Source of the DNA: Streptomyces rugosispiralis
GTDB lineage: Bacteria > Actinomycetota > Actinomycetes > Streptomycetales > Streptomycetaceae
Length of the DNA stretch: 64,000 nucleotides
Reading direction: 5' to 3'
NCBI RefSeq assembly: GCF_024505145.1
Contig: NZ_JANIAA010000024.1
Coordinates: 62,001-126,000, forward strand
Below the pieces are notes generated by a model. That model ran no database searches. It was not told the DNA's origin and saw only the letters and a program-made list of their open reading frames with translations. Shown here piece after piece: positions 26,076 through 34,835 of this stretch (position 1 is the first letter of the stretch; each line of letters opens with the position of its first letter). Made by a program: the position numbers and the translations under genes.

Positions 26076-26948
26076 CTAGACGTTCGGCACGCGCAGCTTG
26101 TCCCAGCTGGTCTTGCCGGGGGTGCCGTCCGCGTCATCGCTGGAGTAGCCCAGCTTGCGCTGCCAGGCCGCGTAGGACTTGCGGTCCGCCTCGGTCCACT
26201 CCGGGCCCGGACCCTCCTCGTAGCGCCCGCAGCCCTCGGCCACCAGCCGCTTCCCCATCGCCGTGATGATCTTGCTTTCGCGGCCGTTCCGGAAGAAGTC
26301 GGCGCCGGGAAACGGCTCGTGGGACGCCGGTGGTTTGGGGGCCGGGCCGTCCGGCTTGGCGCCGAGCCGCTTGGCGACGCGGGCGCGCATGGAGTCCATC
26401 GTGAAGCCGCGCGGGTCGACCTTGCCCGGCTGCCACTCCAGATGCCCGATCACCGAGCGCTGGGTCCAGCCGTGGGCGCGGCAGATGGCCGCGGACACCT
26501 TCTCGATCGCCAGCTTCTGCGCCTCCGGCCAAGGGTCCTCACCGTCGCCGAGGTTGATGCACTCGAAGCCGTAGAAGTGGCGGTTGCCGTCGGTGTCGGC
26601 CTCGTTGTCGGGCGGCAGCGCGGATTCGTCGACAACGGCTCTGAGCACATCGCTGTCGCCCAGGCCCGCGTGGTTGGCCCGGCCGTTGCCGACCAGGTGG
26701 ACCGCGCCGGACTTGTCGATGACGCCGTGGCACAGCGGCCCCGGCAGTGCGGAGTGCCCCTCGTAGCACAGCTCCACGGAGGAGTCGGTGCCCTTGGTGA
26801 CGGTGTGATGGATCATCACCCCGTTGACCGGCCCCCAGGGGCCCTTGCTGTTGCGGTTGTGAGTCCGCCAGTCGCGGTACTCATGGACTTCCAGTCCCTC
26901 GTCGCGAAGCGCCTTGAGCAGACGGTCGGCGGTGAGCGGCGTGGCCAT
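26076..26948 (-). CDS. N-acetylmuramoyl-L-alanine amidase (PGRP/amidase_2) at end of CIS operon
   Basis: A 290-residue amidase that cuts the bond between muramic acid and the stem peptide. Seen: zinc-ligand region IHHTV at 46-50, H93 in NGRANHAGLG, and H169 in GHLEW with the following PGKVDP; a C-terminal peptidoglycan-binding-like domain from about 210 (ITAMGKRLVAEGCGRYEEGPGPEWTEADRKSY region). There is no signal peptide, so release depends on injection, lysis or holin-like help. It is the last gene of the contractile-injection operon, 79 bases after the DUF6519 gene, and may act like a phage endolysin or cell-wall-penetrating component. Confidence 0.88.
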   Translation of the reverse strand: MATPLTADRLLKALRDEGLEVHEYRDWRTHNRNSKGPWGPVNGVMIHHTVTKGTDSSVELCYEGHSALPGPLCHGVIDKSGAVHLVGNGRANHAGLGDSDVLRAVVDESALPPDNEADTDGNRHFYGFECINLGDGEDPWPEAQKLAIEKVSAAICRAHGWTQRSVIGHLEWQPGKVDPRGFTMDSMRARVAKRLGAKPDGPAPKPPASHEPFPGADFFRNGRESKIITAMGKRLVAEGCGRYEEGPGPEWTEADRKSYAAWQRKLGYSSDDADGTPGKTSWDKLRVPNV

Positions 26949-27027
26949 GGTGATGTGCTCCTTAAGGATGAGGCATCGTGATGTACGGATGCCACGGGCA
27001 CGGAACTCAATCGGTCCCGGACCGGGC

Positions 27028-28563
27028 CTACGCTTCGGGTTCGGCGTCCTCCCCGGCCCTGGTCCCGGCCGCCGCCTCCGCCTCCGCCGCGAGCGCCGAC
27101 GCGTCCGCGGCCGGGGCGGGCACGGCCAGCGGACCGAACACCATCCGCAGATCCAGCTCCGCCTGCTCGGCGGTCACCCACGCCAGGGGCGCGTAGTGCG
27201 CCTGGATCCCGGCCGGGGCCTGGAGGAGCGGTTTGCGGGCCGCGTTCACCGGCCACTCGACGCCGCCCGTGGCGGTGCGGGCCGGGATCAGCCAGTGGTC
27301 GCCGGAGCGGTAGGCGCCGTCCGGGGCGAAGTACACCTCGACACCGTCCTCCAGCGGCAGCCAGCGGCCCTCCTCGACCTTGAGCGCACCGCGCTTCAGC
27401 CGCGCCGCCGCGCCCTTGCGGGGGCGCCGGGCGGTCTCGCGGTGGTCCCAGCGGCGCAGGAACGGCCGCAGCTCGGGGCGGCGTCCGACGCCCGGCTCGG
27501 GCTCACCGGACAGCCGCACCCGCCGCCCCGGCAGGTCGGCCTCCTCCACCCGCAGCAGCGGCAGCGGTTCGCCCCGGCTGGTGTAGGCGGTGTCCACGAA
27601 CTCCACCAGGTCCCCGACGTTGAGGTCCAGCTTGTCGTCGCTGCCCAGGGACGCCAACTCCACCCAGGTGCCGTCGAGTTCATCGACCGGGAAGACCACC
27701 GAGCCGTTCTCCCGGGACCATTTGAAGGTGGCCTCCTTCGCCGTGCCACCCTCGTGGATCTCCACCCGGTACAGCTGGTTCTCCGGCCCCCGGTAGCGGG
27801 CGTCCGGGCGGATCAGGCAGGGGTCCTGGTCCGCGTGTTCCGGCCGCTCGGCGCGAGCCGCCAGCCGGGATCCCGGCGCCGTGGCCCTGCGCGCCCACGC
27901 CTCGAACGCCTTGCCGACCTGCTCCTTGCTCGCCCCTCCCGGGTTCTCCAGTTCCAGGGCCGCGCCCTCCACCGGCAGCACCTGCCAGACCACCTTGACC
28001 CGCGCCGCCGTGTCCGGCATCGCCGAGCCGAGGGCCACCTCGCGCAGCGCCGGGTCCTCGGCTGCGGTCACCGACCGCTCCCACACCTTCAGGGCGACCA
28101 GGAACGGACGCTGCTCCGGCAGCCGGTCGCCCGGCCGCTCCGGGTCCCGGTAGGCGTCCGGCTGGTCCCAGTAGGTCCAGGTGGCGGGCGGCTCGTCGGA
28201 CGCGGGCGCGTCGGCCTCGCCCTCCTGGCCGGAGGCCCCGTCCGCCGCCTCGTCGTCGACCGCCACACCGGGCAGCGGCCGGGTCGCGTCACACAGGATG
28301 CCGTCCACGTAGTAGCGGCCGCCCTCGATGATCAGGTCGTCCAGATCGCGGCTGCCGCCCTTGAACCGGATGCGGAAACCGGCGTCCCCGGACGGGCCGC
28401 CGTGCTGTCCTATCAGGTCGGCGGCGAGCGTACGGGCGTGGTGGAGCTGGATCGCGGTCTGCTCGTTGGCGTCGGCGTCGAGCTGTACCCGGCCCTGCTG
28501 GGCGACGACGGCGGAGTAGCGCCGGTCGGGCCGGAAGGTGAGTCGGGAGAGATCGGCGTGCAT
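27028..28563 (-). CDS. DUF6519-type CIS-associated protein
   Basis: A 511-residue protein that starts with the conserved MHADLSRLTFRPDRRYSAVVAQQGRVQLDADANEQ-type N-terminus found in contractile injection loci (DUF6519). It continues with strand-rich sequence (GGRYYVDGILCD, YRGPENQLYRVEIHEGG, FKWSRENGSVVFPV). The C-terminus is Ala/Glu-rich. Role not established; position next to the baseplate and beta-helix genes suggests a baseplate-distal or receptor-facing component. A 93-base gap separates it from the upstream gene. Confidence 0.75.
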   Translation of the reverse strand: MHADLSRLTFRPDRRYSAVVAQQGRVQLDADANEQTAIQLHHARTLAADLIGQHGGPSGDAGFRIRFKGGSRDLDDLIIEGGRYYVDGILCDATRPLPGVAVDDEAADGASGQEGEADAPASDEPPATWTYWDQPDAYRDPERPGDRLPEQRPFLVALKVWERSVTAAEDPALREVALGSAMPDTAARVKVVWQVLPVEGAALELENPGGASKEQVGKAFEAWARRATAPGSRLAARAERPEHADQDPCLIRPDARYRGPENQLYRVEIHEGGTAKEATFKWSRENGSVVFPVDELDGTWVELASLGSDDKLDLNVGDLVEFVDTAYTSRGEPLPLLRVEEADLPGRRVRLSGEPEPGVGRRPELRPFLRRWDHRETARRPRKGAAARLKRGALKVEEGRWLPLEDGVEVYFAPDGAYRSGDHWLIPARTATGGVEWPVNAARKPLLQAPAGIQAHYAPLAWVTAEQAELDLRMVFGPLAVPAPAADASALAAEAEAAAGTRAGEDAEPEA

Positions 28564-28656
28564 GGCAGGGGTCCCCCTCGGAAGGTTCGGAAGTCTGGCG
28601 GGCGCGGCCCGGACCGGCGGGCGGGCTTCGGCGTGGCTGTCGGCAGGGGCGTCGGC

Positions 28657-30858
28657 TCATGTCACGGCGATGACTCCCGCGTCCGTGCCCGCCGGCGTGT
28701 ACTCCGCGAGCCGCGCCCGCAGGCTGTCCTCGCGCTGCGGCCGGTACAGGTCGTGGAAGGCGCCCATCTCGGCGCCATCCTCGGCGCCCCGGCGGATCTC
28801 CTCCGCGCATCCGGCCGCCAACTGCCCGTACACCGGTGTGCCGTAGCGCTCGCCGCCGAACAGCGGCCGCACCCGCCACGCCTCCTCGGCCCCCACCAGA
28901 TCCGGCTGGCAACGGTGGCGGCGCGGGGTGCGCGAGCCCGGCGGCACATAGCTGAACCGCAGACATCCGACACCCCGCCGGGCCACGTGCATCCGCCCGG
29001 TGAACAGGCTGTTCTCGCCGATCCGCACGGCGTGGGTGTGCACTTCGCCGATGACGGTGGTGCGGTGGGCGTGCAGTACGGCGTGGGCATGGCGGCGGTC
29101 CGGGGCGGACAGCGCCGGGCGGTCGTGTCCGGTGGCGTCCAGGATGGAGTCGCGGATGTGGAGGGCGAGCGGGTCGGTGCGCACCTCCTCGCCGATCACC
29201 TCGATGGTGCCGAGGACGCTCCGCTCGATCTGGACGCACGCGGTGGTGCGCTCCAGGACCAGGCTGGGCTCGTCGGGCGAGCGCGGCTCGCACTCCGGCT
29301 CCAGGGACCAGCCGGGGACGAGGGTGCAGTGGCGCAGCACCACGGCGCCGACCGGCCCGGTGACGTTGAGGCCGCGCCCGGCGATCAGCAGCCCGTCCAG
29401 CACGATGCGCGGCGCCTCGCCAGCGGTGTTCCCGTGCTCCTCCCGCGCCCGGATGTTGAGCGCGTCGGGGCGGTTGCTGTACCAGTCGAGCAGCCGGATC
29501 ACCGGCCGGGTGCCCTCGGCGGCGCGCAGTTCGAGCCGGTCGCCCGGGTCCAGGTCGAAGTCCAGCTGCTCCTGGTAGGCGCCGCTGTGGGTGATCTCGA
29601 TGATGCCCTCGGGGCCGCATCGCCCGCCCCGCCGGTCGTGCTGCCACCGCCGGTACGCGTCCATGATCCGCTGGTACGCGCACCCCGGCCCGACCCGGTA
29701 GACCTCCGCGGCCGGGGAGGTCTCGCGGTCGTCCCGGTCGTACTCCCCGCCGCCCATGTCCTCGGGGTACGCGTAGTGGTAGGTGACCCAGACGCCGTGG
29801 CGCGGCGCGGTGCGCGAGCCGAAGGCGATCCGGCCGAGTTCGGGGTCGATGACCACCTGGCCGCGCTTGGCGCGGTAGCGCCAGTCCGTCAGATCGGCCA
29901 CCACGATGTCCGACGGCGGCACGGGCTCGTCGTGGCCGTCCCGCCGGATGGTGAAGCTCTTGCCGGGCCCGTAGTAGTCGAGGAGATGACTGGCGAGCCG
30001 ACGGCGGCGGATGTACGCGGGCACATTGTCGACGGCGGCCGGGGGTCCCCCCGCCGAAGGTAGGGGGCGCGCGGCCGACGGCTCGGGTTCGGGGCGGGTC
30101 ACCAGTGGGGTGTCATTGCCGAGGATCGAGAAGGTGTAGAGGTTGCGGGCCCGGTCGATGCAGTACGCGGGCGCCCTGGTCACGTGGTACGGCTTCAGCC
30201 GCCATACGAACAGCCCGACCCCGGCCGGGGTGTGGCCGCCCGGTCCGCGGCGGGAGCCCGCGCGCCGTACGTCCACCGAGCGCGCCAGCGTGCCGAACGG
30301 GCCGCCCGCCAGGTCCAGCGCCGCCCCGTCCCGCAGATCGGCGAGCCGGCCCCGGGAGGCCCTGCGCAGGTCCGCCGCCGCGCCACCGGTCCCGCCGTAG
30401 AGCTTGACCGGTTGCTGGTGCGCGGTGAGCCGGGAGAATTCGACGGCGCGGGCGGGCCATCCGGCCACCGACGCGGAGAGCTCCTCCAGCAGCGCGAGGG
30501 TGCCCTTGCGCCGCCGGTGGGCCACGGTGGCGGCCACGTCCCGGCGCGGTGCCAGCGCCTCGGCAAGCCGCGCCAGGGACGCGTCCGGCGGCCCGCCGCC
30601 GCGCAGTCCGGCGGCCGGCACCCGCTCGTAGCCGGGCAGCGGGCGGTAGCCCACCAGATCGCCCAGGTACGGCAGCACCCACGCGGTGGCGGTCTCCACG
30701 AACCAGTCGTCGTACTGGCCCGCCACCCCGTCGCGTACCCGATCGACCTGCTCGGCGATCACCGCGAGCAGGGCGCGCAGGGGCTCGCCCGCCTCGGCGT
30801 CCCTGAGACGATGCCACTGCGGAAGCAGCTCGGCGAGCCCGTCCGGCTCCCTGCTCAT
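28657..30858 (-). CDS. Tail protein with C-terminal beta-helix region
   Basis: A 733-residue protein. Seen: residues 1-90 (LAELLPQWHRLRDAEAG, then LRALLAVIAEQVDRVRDGV and YLGDLVGYRPL) resemble the N-terminal part of phage tail proteins of the gpI/Afp12 type, which bind the baseplate. The second half is rich in short strands with regular turns (IVLDGLLIAGRGLNVTGPVGAVVLRHCTL; VHTHAVRIGENSLFTG), as expected for a right-handed beta-helix. Starts at an ATGA overlap with the preceding baseplate gene. It could act as the distal adhesin or spike-like shell; no classic fibre gene is present. Confidence 0.72.
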   Translation of the reverse strand: MSREPDGLAELLPQWHRLRDAEAGEPLRALLAVIAEQVDRVRDGVAGQYDDWFVETATAWVLPYLGDLVGYRPLPGYERVPAAGLRGGGPPDASLARLAEALAPRRDVAATVAHRRRKGTLALLEELSASVAGWPARAVEFSRLTAHQQPVKLYGGTGGAAADLRRASRGRLADLRDGAALDLAGGPFGTLARSVDVRRAGSRRGPGGHTPAGVGLFVWRLKPYHVTRAPAYCIDRARNLYTFSILGNDTPLVTRPEPEPSAARPLPSAGGPPAAVDNVPAYIRRRRLASHLLDYYGPGKSFTIRRDGHDEPVPPSDIVVADLTDWRYRAKRGQVVIDPELGRIAFGSRTAPRHGVWVTYHYAYPEDMGGGEYDRDDRETSPAAEVYRVGPGCAYQRIMDAYRRWQHDRRGGRCGPEGIIEITHSGAYQEQLDFDLDPGDRLELRAAEGTRPVIRLLDWYSNRPDALNIRAREEHGNTAGEAPRIVLDGLLIAGRGLNVTGPVGAVVLRHCTLVPGWSLEPECEPRSPDEPSLVLERTTACVQIERSVLGTIEVIGEEVRTDPLALHIRDSILDATGHDRPALSAPDRRHAHAVLHAHRTTVIGEVHTHAVRIGENSLFTGRMHVARRGVGCLRFSYVPPGSRTPRRHRCQPDLVGAEEAWRVRPLFGGERYGTPVYGQLAAGCAEEIRRGAEDGAEMGAFHDLYRPQREDSLRARLAEYTPAGTDAGVIAVT

Positions 30859-33800
30859 GAGGTGACCTCCGTAAGGATCAGCGTGTCCGGGACATCGGGT
30901 GAGAACATGGCGAGCCGCGCCGGGCGGATGCCGCGGAAGACGGACACCGAGCGACCCTTGGCGAGGCGGCGGGTGTCGGTGATGTCGGGGTTGAGGCGCA
31001 GCAGTTCGGCGAGCGGGATGCCGTGGCGTCCGGCGATGCCGGTGAGCGTCTCGCCGTCGGCGGCGGTGACCCGGTACGTGTCCTCGGCGTACTCGGCGAG
31101 CCGGGCGGGGACCACGGCGCCGGGCTCGGCCGGCCGGGCGGCCAGGTCGGCCAGATCGGCCAGGTCCCGCGGGGTGCCGGCGGCGGGGACGCCGGTGAAG
31201 GCATCCACGTCCACATAGTCCACTCCGGGCACCGACTGGGCGGTGGCCAGCACCTCGGAGAGCGCGGCGGGCTGCCCCAACTCGCGCCCCGGATAGCCCA
31301 GTTCGCGCAGCAGGGCCTGGCGCAGCCGGGGTTCGACCAGCTCCCAGGAGTGGTCCGGCGCCACCTTCACCCGTGCCACCAGCACCAGCAGCACCAGCTC
31401 CCGCACATCCACCCGGACCGGCAGCCGGGTGTCCCCGTAGGCGGCCAGCGAGGCGCGCAGGGCGCGCAGCACCTCCGCGTCCTCGCCGATCGGCGCGTCG
31501 TCCACCCCGGCCACGGTCACCTGGAGCACCCTGCGCCGCCCGTCGAAGAGTTCGCGGGCGGCGGCCCGGCCGATGCCCGCGCGGGACCGGGCGAAGTCCT
31601 CGTAGTCCCGGAGGGAGACCAGCCGGTCGAGCGCGGAGACCGCGAGCGGGATGGTGCGGCGGGTCAGACCCGGGCCGTCGCCGTCCGCGCCGCCGGTGGC
31701 GGGCTGCGGATTGGTGACGGCGGTGACACCGAGGGGCCTGGTCAGGGCCTGGGTGACGCGGTCCGCGGGCACGTTGGCGGCCTCGCCGGTGCCGAAGCGG
31801 TAGCGGGCCCGCACGTTCTCGTGGCCGCCGGGCAGCCGGGCGCCGTGTGCCCCGTCGCCGAAGGTCACCGTGGTCCGTCCGTCGGCGGTGGTCCCGGTGA
31901 CGTAGACGCGCTCGCGCGGTCCGCGTCCGGCGAGGCTGTCCACCCGGTGCCACAGCAGCCCGTCGACGCGGATCTCGAGGGCCGGGGTGGCGCCCAGGGG
32001 ATTGTCCGCGGGGAGCCAGGTGAGCGGCGACTGCCACAGGGTGAACGTCTGGTTGGCGAGGGCCGGGTCGCCGCTGCCGATGGGCTCGTCACGGCTCTCG
32101 CCGTGCGTGGCGGGCACGACGTTGCCCTGGATCCGGACCGTCTCGCGGCGGTAGCGGTAGGCCAGATCGGCGGTGAGGGTGAGAGTGGTGTGCACATGGT
32201 CGCCGGGCAGGTCGGGGTCGACGCGCTGGTCCACGGCGGCGATCACCGCCAGTTCCGTGCCCCGGACCCCGGTCGGGGCGCCAGGACCGGCCGGACCCGG
32301 GATGTCGGTGCGCTCACCGGAGACGACGATCCGGCGGCCGGGCCGCAGCCCGTCGTACAGCTCGGCCAGCTCGATCTCGTTGCCGTGCACATCCTCGCCC
32401 AGCGGCTCGTCCGCCGGGCGCAGCGGCTCACCGCCCGCGTGCACGGTGGTGTCGCGGATCGCGGAGAGCAGCACGTCGTGTTCGTCGAGCCACGGGTCGG
32501 CGAGGGTCAGCTGGGTGCCGCGGCCGGTGATGCCGTAGTTGGTGTACGCGGCGGTGCGCACGGCGACGACGCGGGTGGTGACGAAGGCGAGCTTCTTGTC
32601 GCCCGGGATGCCGTCCGGCTCGCCGGACCCCTTGCGAGGGCGCTCGATGGCCACCCAGCTGCCGACCGTGACGGAGTTCTGCACCGAATCCAGTGGCAGC
32701 ACATAGCGGTTGGTGGGCTCCGGCACGGTGGCGATGCCGATCTCGACGGCCGGGGGCTCGCTGCCGGGCGTGAAGCGCAGCGTCAGTTCATAGGCGCCGT
32801 AGGTGATCTGTTTCGGGGGTTCGCCACGGCTGAGCATCCACTGCTGGGGCTCTCCGTCGTCCACGACCACATGCACCCGCCCGTCCTCGGCGGGCCGGGA
32901 CACGAACAGGGTGAGCGCGGGCAGTCCGGGCAGCAGGGTGGCGGTGACACCGGGCTCCTGCGAGTCGGTGGGACGGCCCCGGAGCCAGCCCAGGTCGTGG
33001 TCCTGGCCGACGCGGGTGGACAGCCGCACCCGTCCGGGGCCGAGTTCGAACTCGGCGGTCTGCGGCAGGTTCTCGCCGCGCTGCCAGGACGTCCCGGTCT
33101 CGATGTGCTGGAACTCCGCCTTCACCGGCGCCTTGGCCGCCGTGTCGTACACGATCCGTACGGCGGTCAGCTCACCCCCGGTCAGCGGCCAGTCGGTCTG
33201 CCGGATGACCCGGCCCCGGTCGTCCTGCACCGGCTTGAGCGGCGCCATCGCGCCGAAGGGCGCGGCCGTCACCCGCATCGCCAGCAGGTCGCGCAGGAGC
33301 GGTACGGTCCCGGGCGGGGCGGTGGCGGCCGGAGTGGCGCGGCGCCACGCCGCGTACATCCCGCTCTCCACCCTCGGGTCGAGGGCGGAGAGCAGCCCGG
33401 CGGCCAGGTCGGAGCCGGGCCCGAAGAGCCGCCGCGGATCGTGCGCCGCCGTGGCGCGGGCGCCGGACGGGGGCCGTACGACGCGGGTGCGCAGGGCGGG
33501 CAGGACGGCGCCGAGAGCGCGCACGGCGGCGGTGCCTTGGGCGGGGCCGCGGGTCCCGGAGGCGGGGTCATGGCTTCCGGTGGCGGGGGCATGGGTTTCG
33601 GAGGCGGGGTCATGGGTTTCGGTGGCGCTGTCGGCCGCGGGACGGTCCTCGGCGAGCTGGGACCGCAGCCGCACCTCGCCGGGCCCTGCGGCGTCCAACT
33701 CCCCCGCCCGCTCCCGCAGTTCACCGATCACCGCCGCCAGCCGCTCGAACCAGGCGGCGACCTCCTCGTACGGGGCGGCCAGCACCTGCGCCTCCGCCAG

Positions 33801-34835
33801 CCGGTCATGCGGTTCGGCGAGCCGCCGGGCGAGCTGGCCGGGCGTGGTGATCCCGTCGAGGTCGCCCCGCAGCGGCGCCAGGACCTGCGCGTCGAACTCC
33901 TCGATCAGACGGCTGACGGGACGCGGATCGGGATGGTCCGGCGTGGGCTCGGCATCCCCCCGGCCGTCCGGGTCCTCGTCCGCCTCCGGGTCGGTGATCC
34001 ACCGCCGTACCTCGTCCACCAGTTCCTTGAGCGACGGCGGGGCGGACTGCGGCAGCCCGATCGCCGTCACGTCCTCGTCGCGGTCGACGGTCAACCGCGC
34101 CACCGGCAGCAGCGAACGCCGGCCACCGCCCCCGGACTCCGCCGTCCCGCCGAAGACGAAGAGCAGCCTGTCGCCCACGGTCAGCCCGAGCGAGGTGCCG
34201 GACACCAGCAGTTCCGAGCGGCGCCGCAGGTCGTCGGGGCCGATCAGGGCGGGCCTGCGGCGGCGCACCGCCAGTTCGTTCCACGCCCAGCGGGCCGCCA
34301 GGTCCTCGCCCGTCTCGAAGGTCCGCGACTCCTCGTCGGAGGCCGCCGGGACGCTATGGCTGATGGCCCCGCGCGGAATCGTCACCACGACGTCCTCGGC
34401 GCGCGGATCCCGGTCCAGGGTGTACGCGAGGTGGGTGTCGGCGGCCACGCCCGGCCGTGGCACATGCCCCACCAGCCGCCCCAGGAGGGCGAGCGAACGG
34501 GGGTCGTGGGCGGTGCGCAGATAGCCCTCGTCGGCGATCCGCTCGGAGTGGAAGGTCAGCAGGTCGCCCAGGACCGCCCAGGCGTCCAGCAGCCCGATGG
34601 CCGGGTCGTCCGGGGTGCGTACGGTCAGACCGCGCAGCGCCGGGTAGGCGGGCGAGGCGAGCCGGTCGAGCATGGCGGCCAGGAACGAGCCGTGGTCGCC
34701 GACGCGATAGTCCAGGGCGGTGCGGCCGGGCGGGTTGTGCGGGGTGCCGGGGGCGGCCAGGCGCTCGTCGTGGCCGCCGCAACCGCAGCCACAGCCACAG
34801 CCACCGGAGTTGATGTGGTCGGGGTGGTCGCTCAT
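30855..34835 (-). CDS. Large baseplate assembly protein (gpJ-like wedge) with C-terminal LysM
   Basis: A 1,326-residue baseplate protein of the putative baseplate-assembly (TIGR02243-like) group. Seen: an unusual N-terminal Cys-Gly run (CGCGCGCG at residues about 13-20), a wedge-type N-terminal domain (PALRGLTVRTPDDPAIGLLDAWAVLGDLLTFHSERIADEGYL pattern), and near the middle-to-end VTFGDGAHGARLPGGHENVRARYRFGTG and DYEDFARSRAGIGRA, matching baseplate J proteins. Residues about 1,250-1,300 form a LysM-like module (YRVTAADGETLTGIAGRHGIP). ATG at 34835 overlaps the upstream stop by 4 bases. Confidence 0.85.
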   Translation of the reverse strand: MSDHPDHINSGGCGCGCGCGGHDERLAAPGTPHNPPGRTALDYRVGDHGSFLAAMLDRLASPAYPALRGLTVRTPDDPAIGLLDAWAVLGDLLTFHSERIADEGYLRTAHDPRSLALLGRLVGHVPRPGVAADTHLAYTLDRDPRAEDVVVTIPRGAISHSVPAASDEESRTFETGEDLAARWAWNELAVRRRRPALIGPDDLRRRSELLVSGTSLGLTVGDRLLFVFGGTAESGGGGRRSLLPVARLTVDRDEDVTAIGLPQSAPPSLKELVDEVRRWITDPEADEDPDGRGDAEPTPDHPDPRPVSRLIEEFDAQVLAPLRGDLDGITTPGQLARRLAEPHDRLAEAQVLAAPYEEVAAWFERLAAVIGELRERAGELDAAGPGEVRLRSQLAEDRPAADSATETHDPASETHAPATGSHDPASGTRGPAQGTAAVRALGAVLPALRTRVVRPPSGARATAAHDPRRLFGPGSDLAAGLLSALDPRVESGMYAAWRRATPAATAPPGTVPLLRDLLAMRVTAAPFGAMAPLKPVQDDRGRVIRQTDWPLTGGELTAVRIVYDTAAKAPVKAEFQHIETGTSWQRGENLPQTAEFELGPGRVRLSTRVGQDHDLGWLRGRPTDSQEPGVTATLLPGLPALTLFVSRPAEDGRVHVVVDDGEPQQWMLSRGEPPKQITYGAYELTLRFTPGSEPPAVEIGIATVPEPTNRYVLPLDSVQNSVTVGSWVAIERPRKGSGEPDGIPGDKKLAFVTTRVVAVRTAAYTNYGITGRGTQLTLADPWLDEHDVLLSAIRDTTVHAGGEPLRPADEPLGEDVHGNEIELAELYDGLRPGRRIVVSGERTDIPGPAGPGAPTGVRGTELAVIAAVDQRVDPDLPGDHVHTTLTLTADLAYRYRRETVRIQGNVVPATHGESRDEPIGSGDPALANQTFTLWQSPLTWLPADNPLGATPALEIRVDGLLWHRVDSLAGRGPRERVYVTGTTADGRTTVTFGDGAHGARLPGGHENVRARYRFGTGEAANVPADRVTQALTRPLGVTAVTNPQPATGGADGDGPGLTRRTIPLAVSALDRLVSLRDYEDFARSRAGIGRAAARELFDGRRRVLQVTVAGVDDAPIGEDAEVLRALRASLAAYGDTRLPVRVDVRELVLLVLVARVKVAPDHSWELVEPRLRQALLRELGYPGRELGQPAALSEVLATAQSVPGVDYVDVDAFTGVPAAGTPRDLADLADLAARPAEPGAVVPARLAEYAEDTYRVTAADGETLTGIAGRHGIPLAELLRLNPDITDTRRLAKGRSVSVFRGIRPARLAMFSPDVPDTLILTEVTS

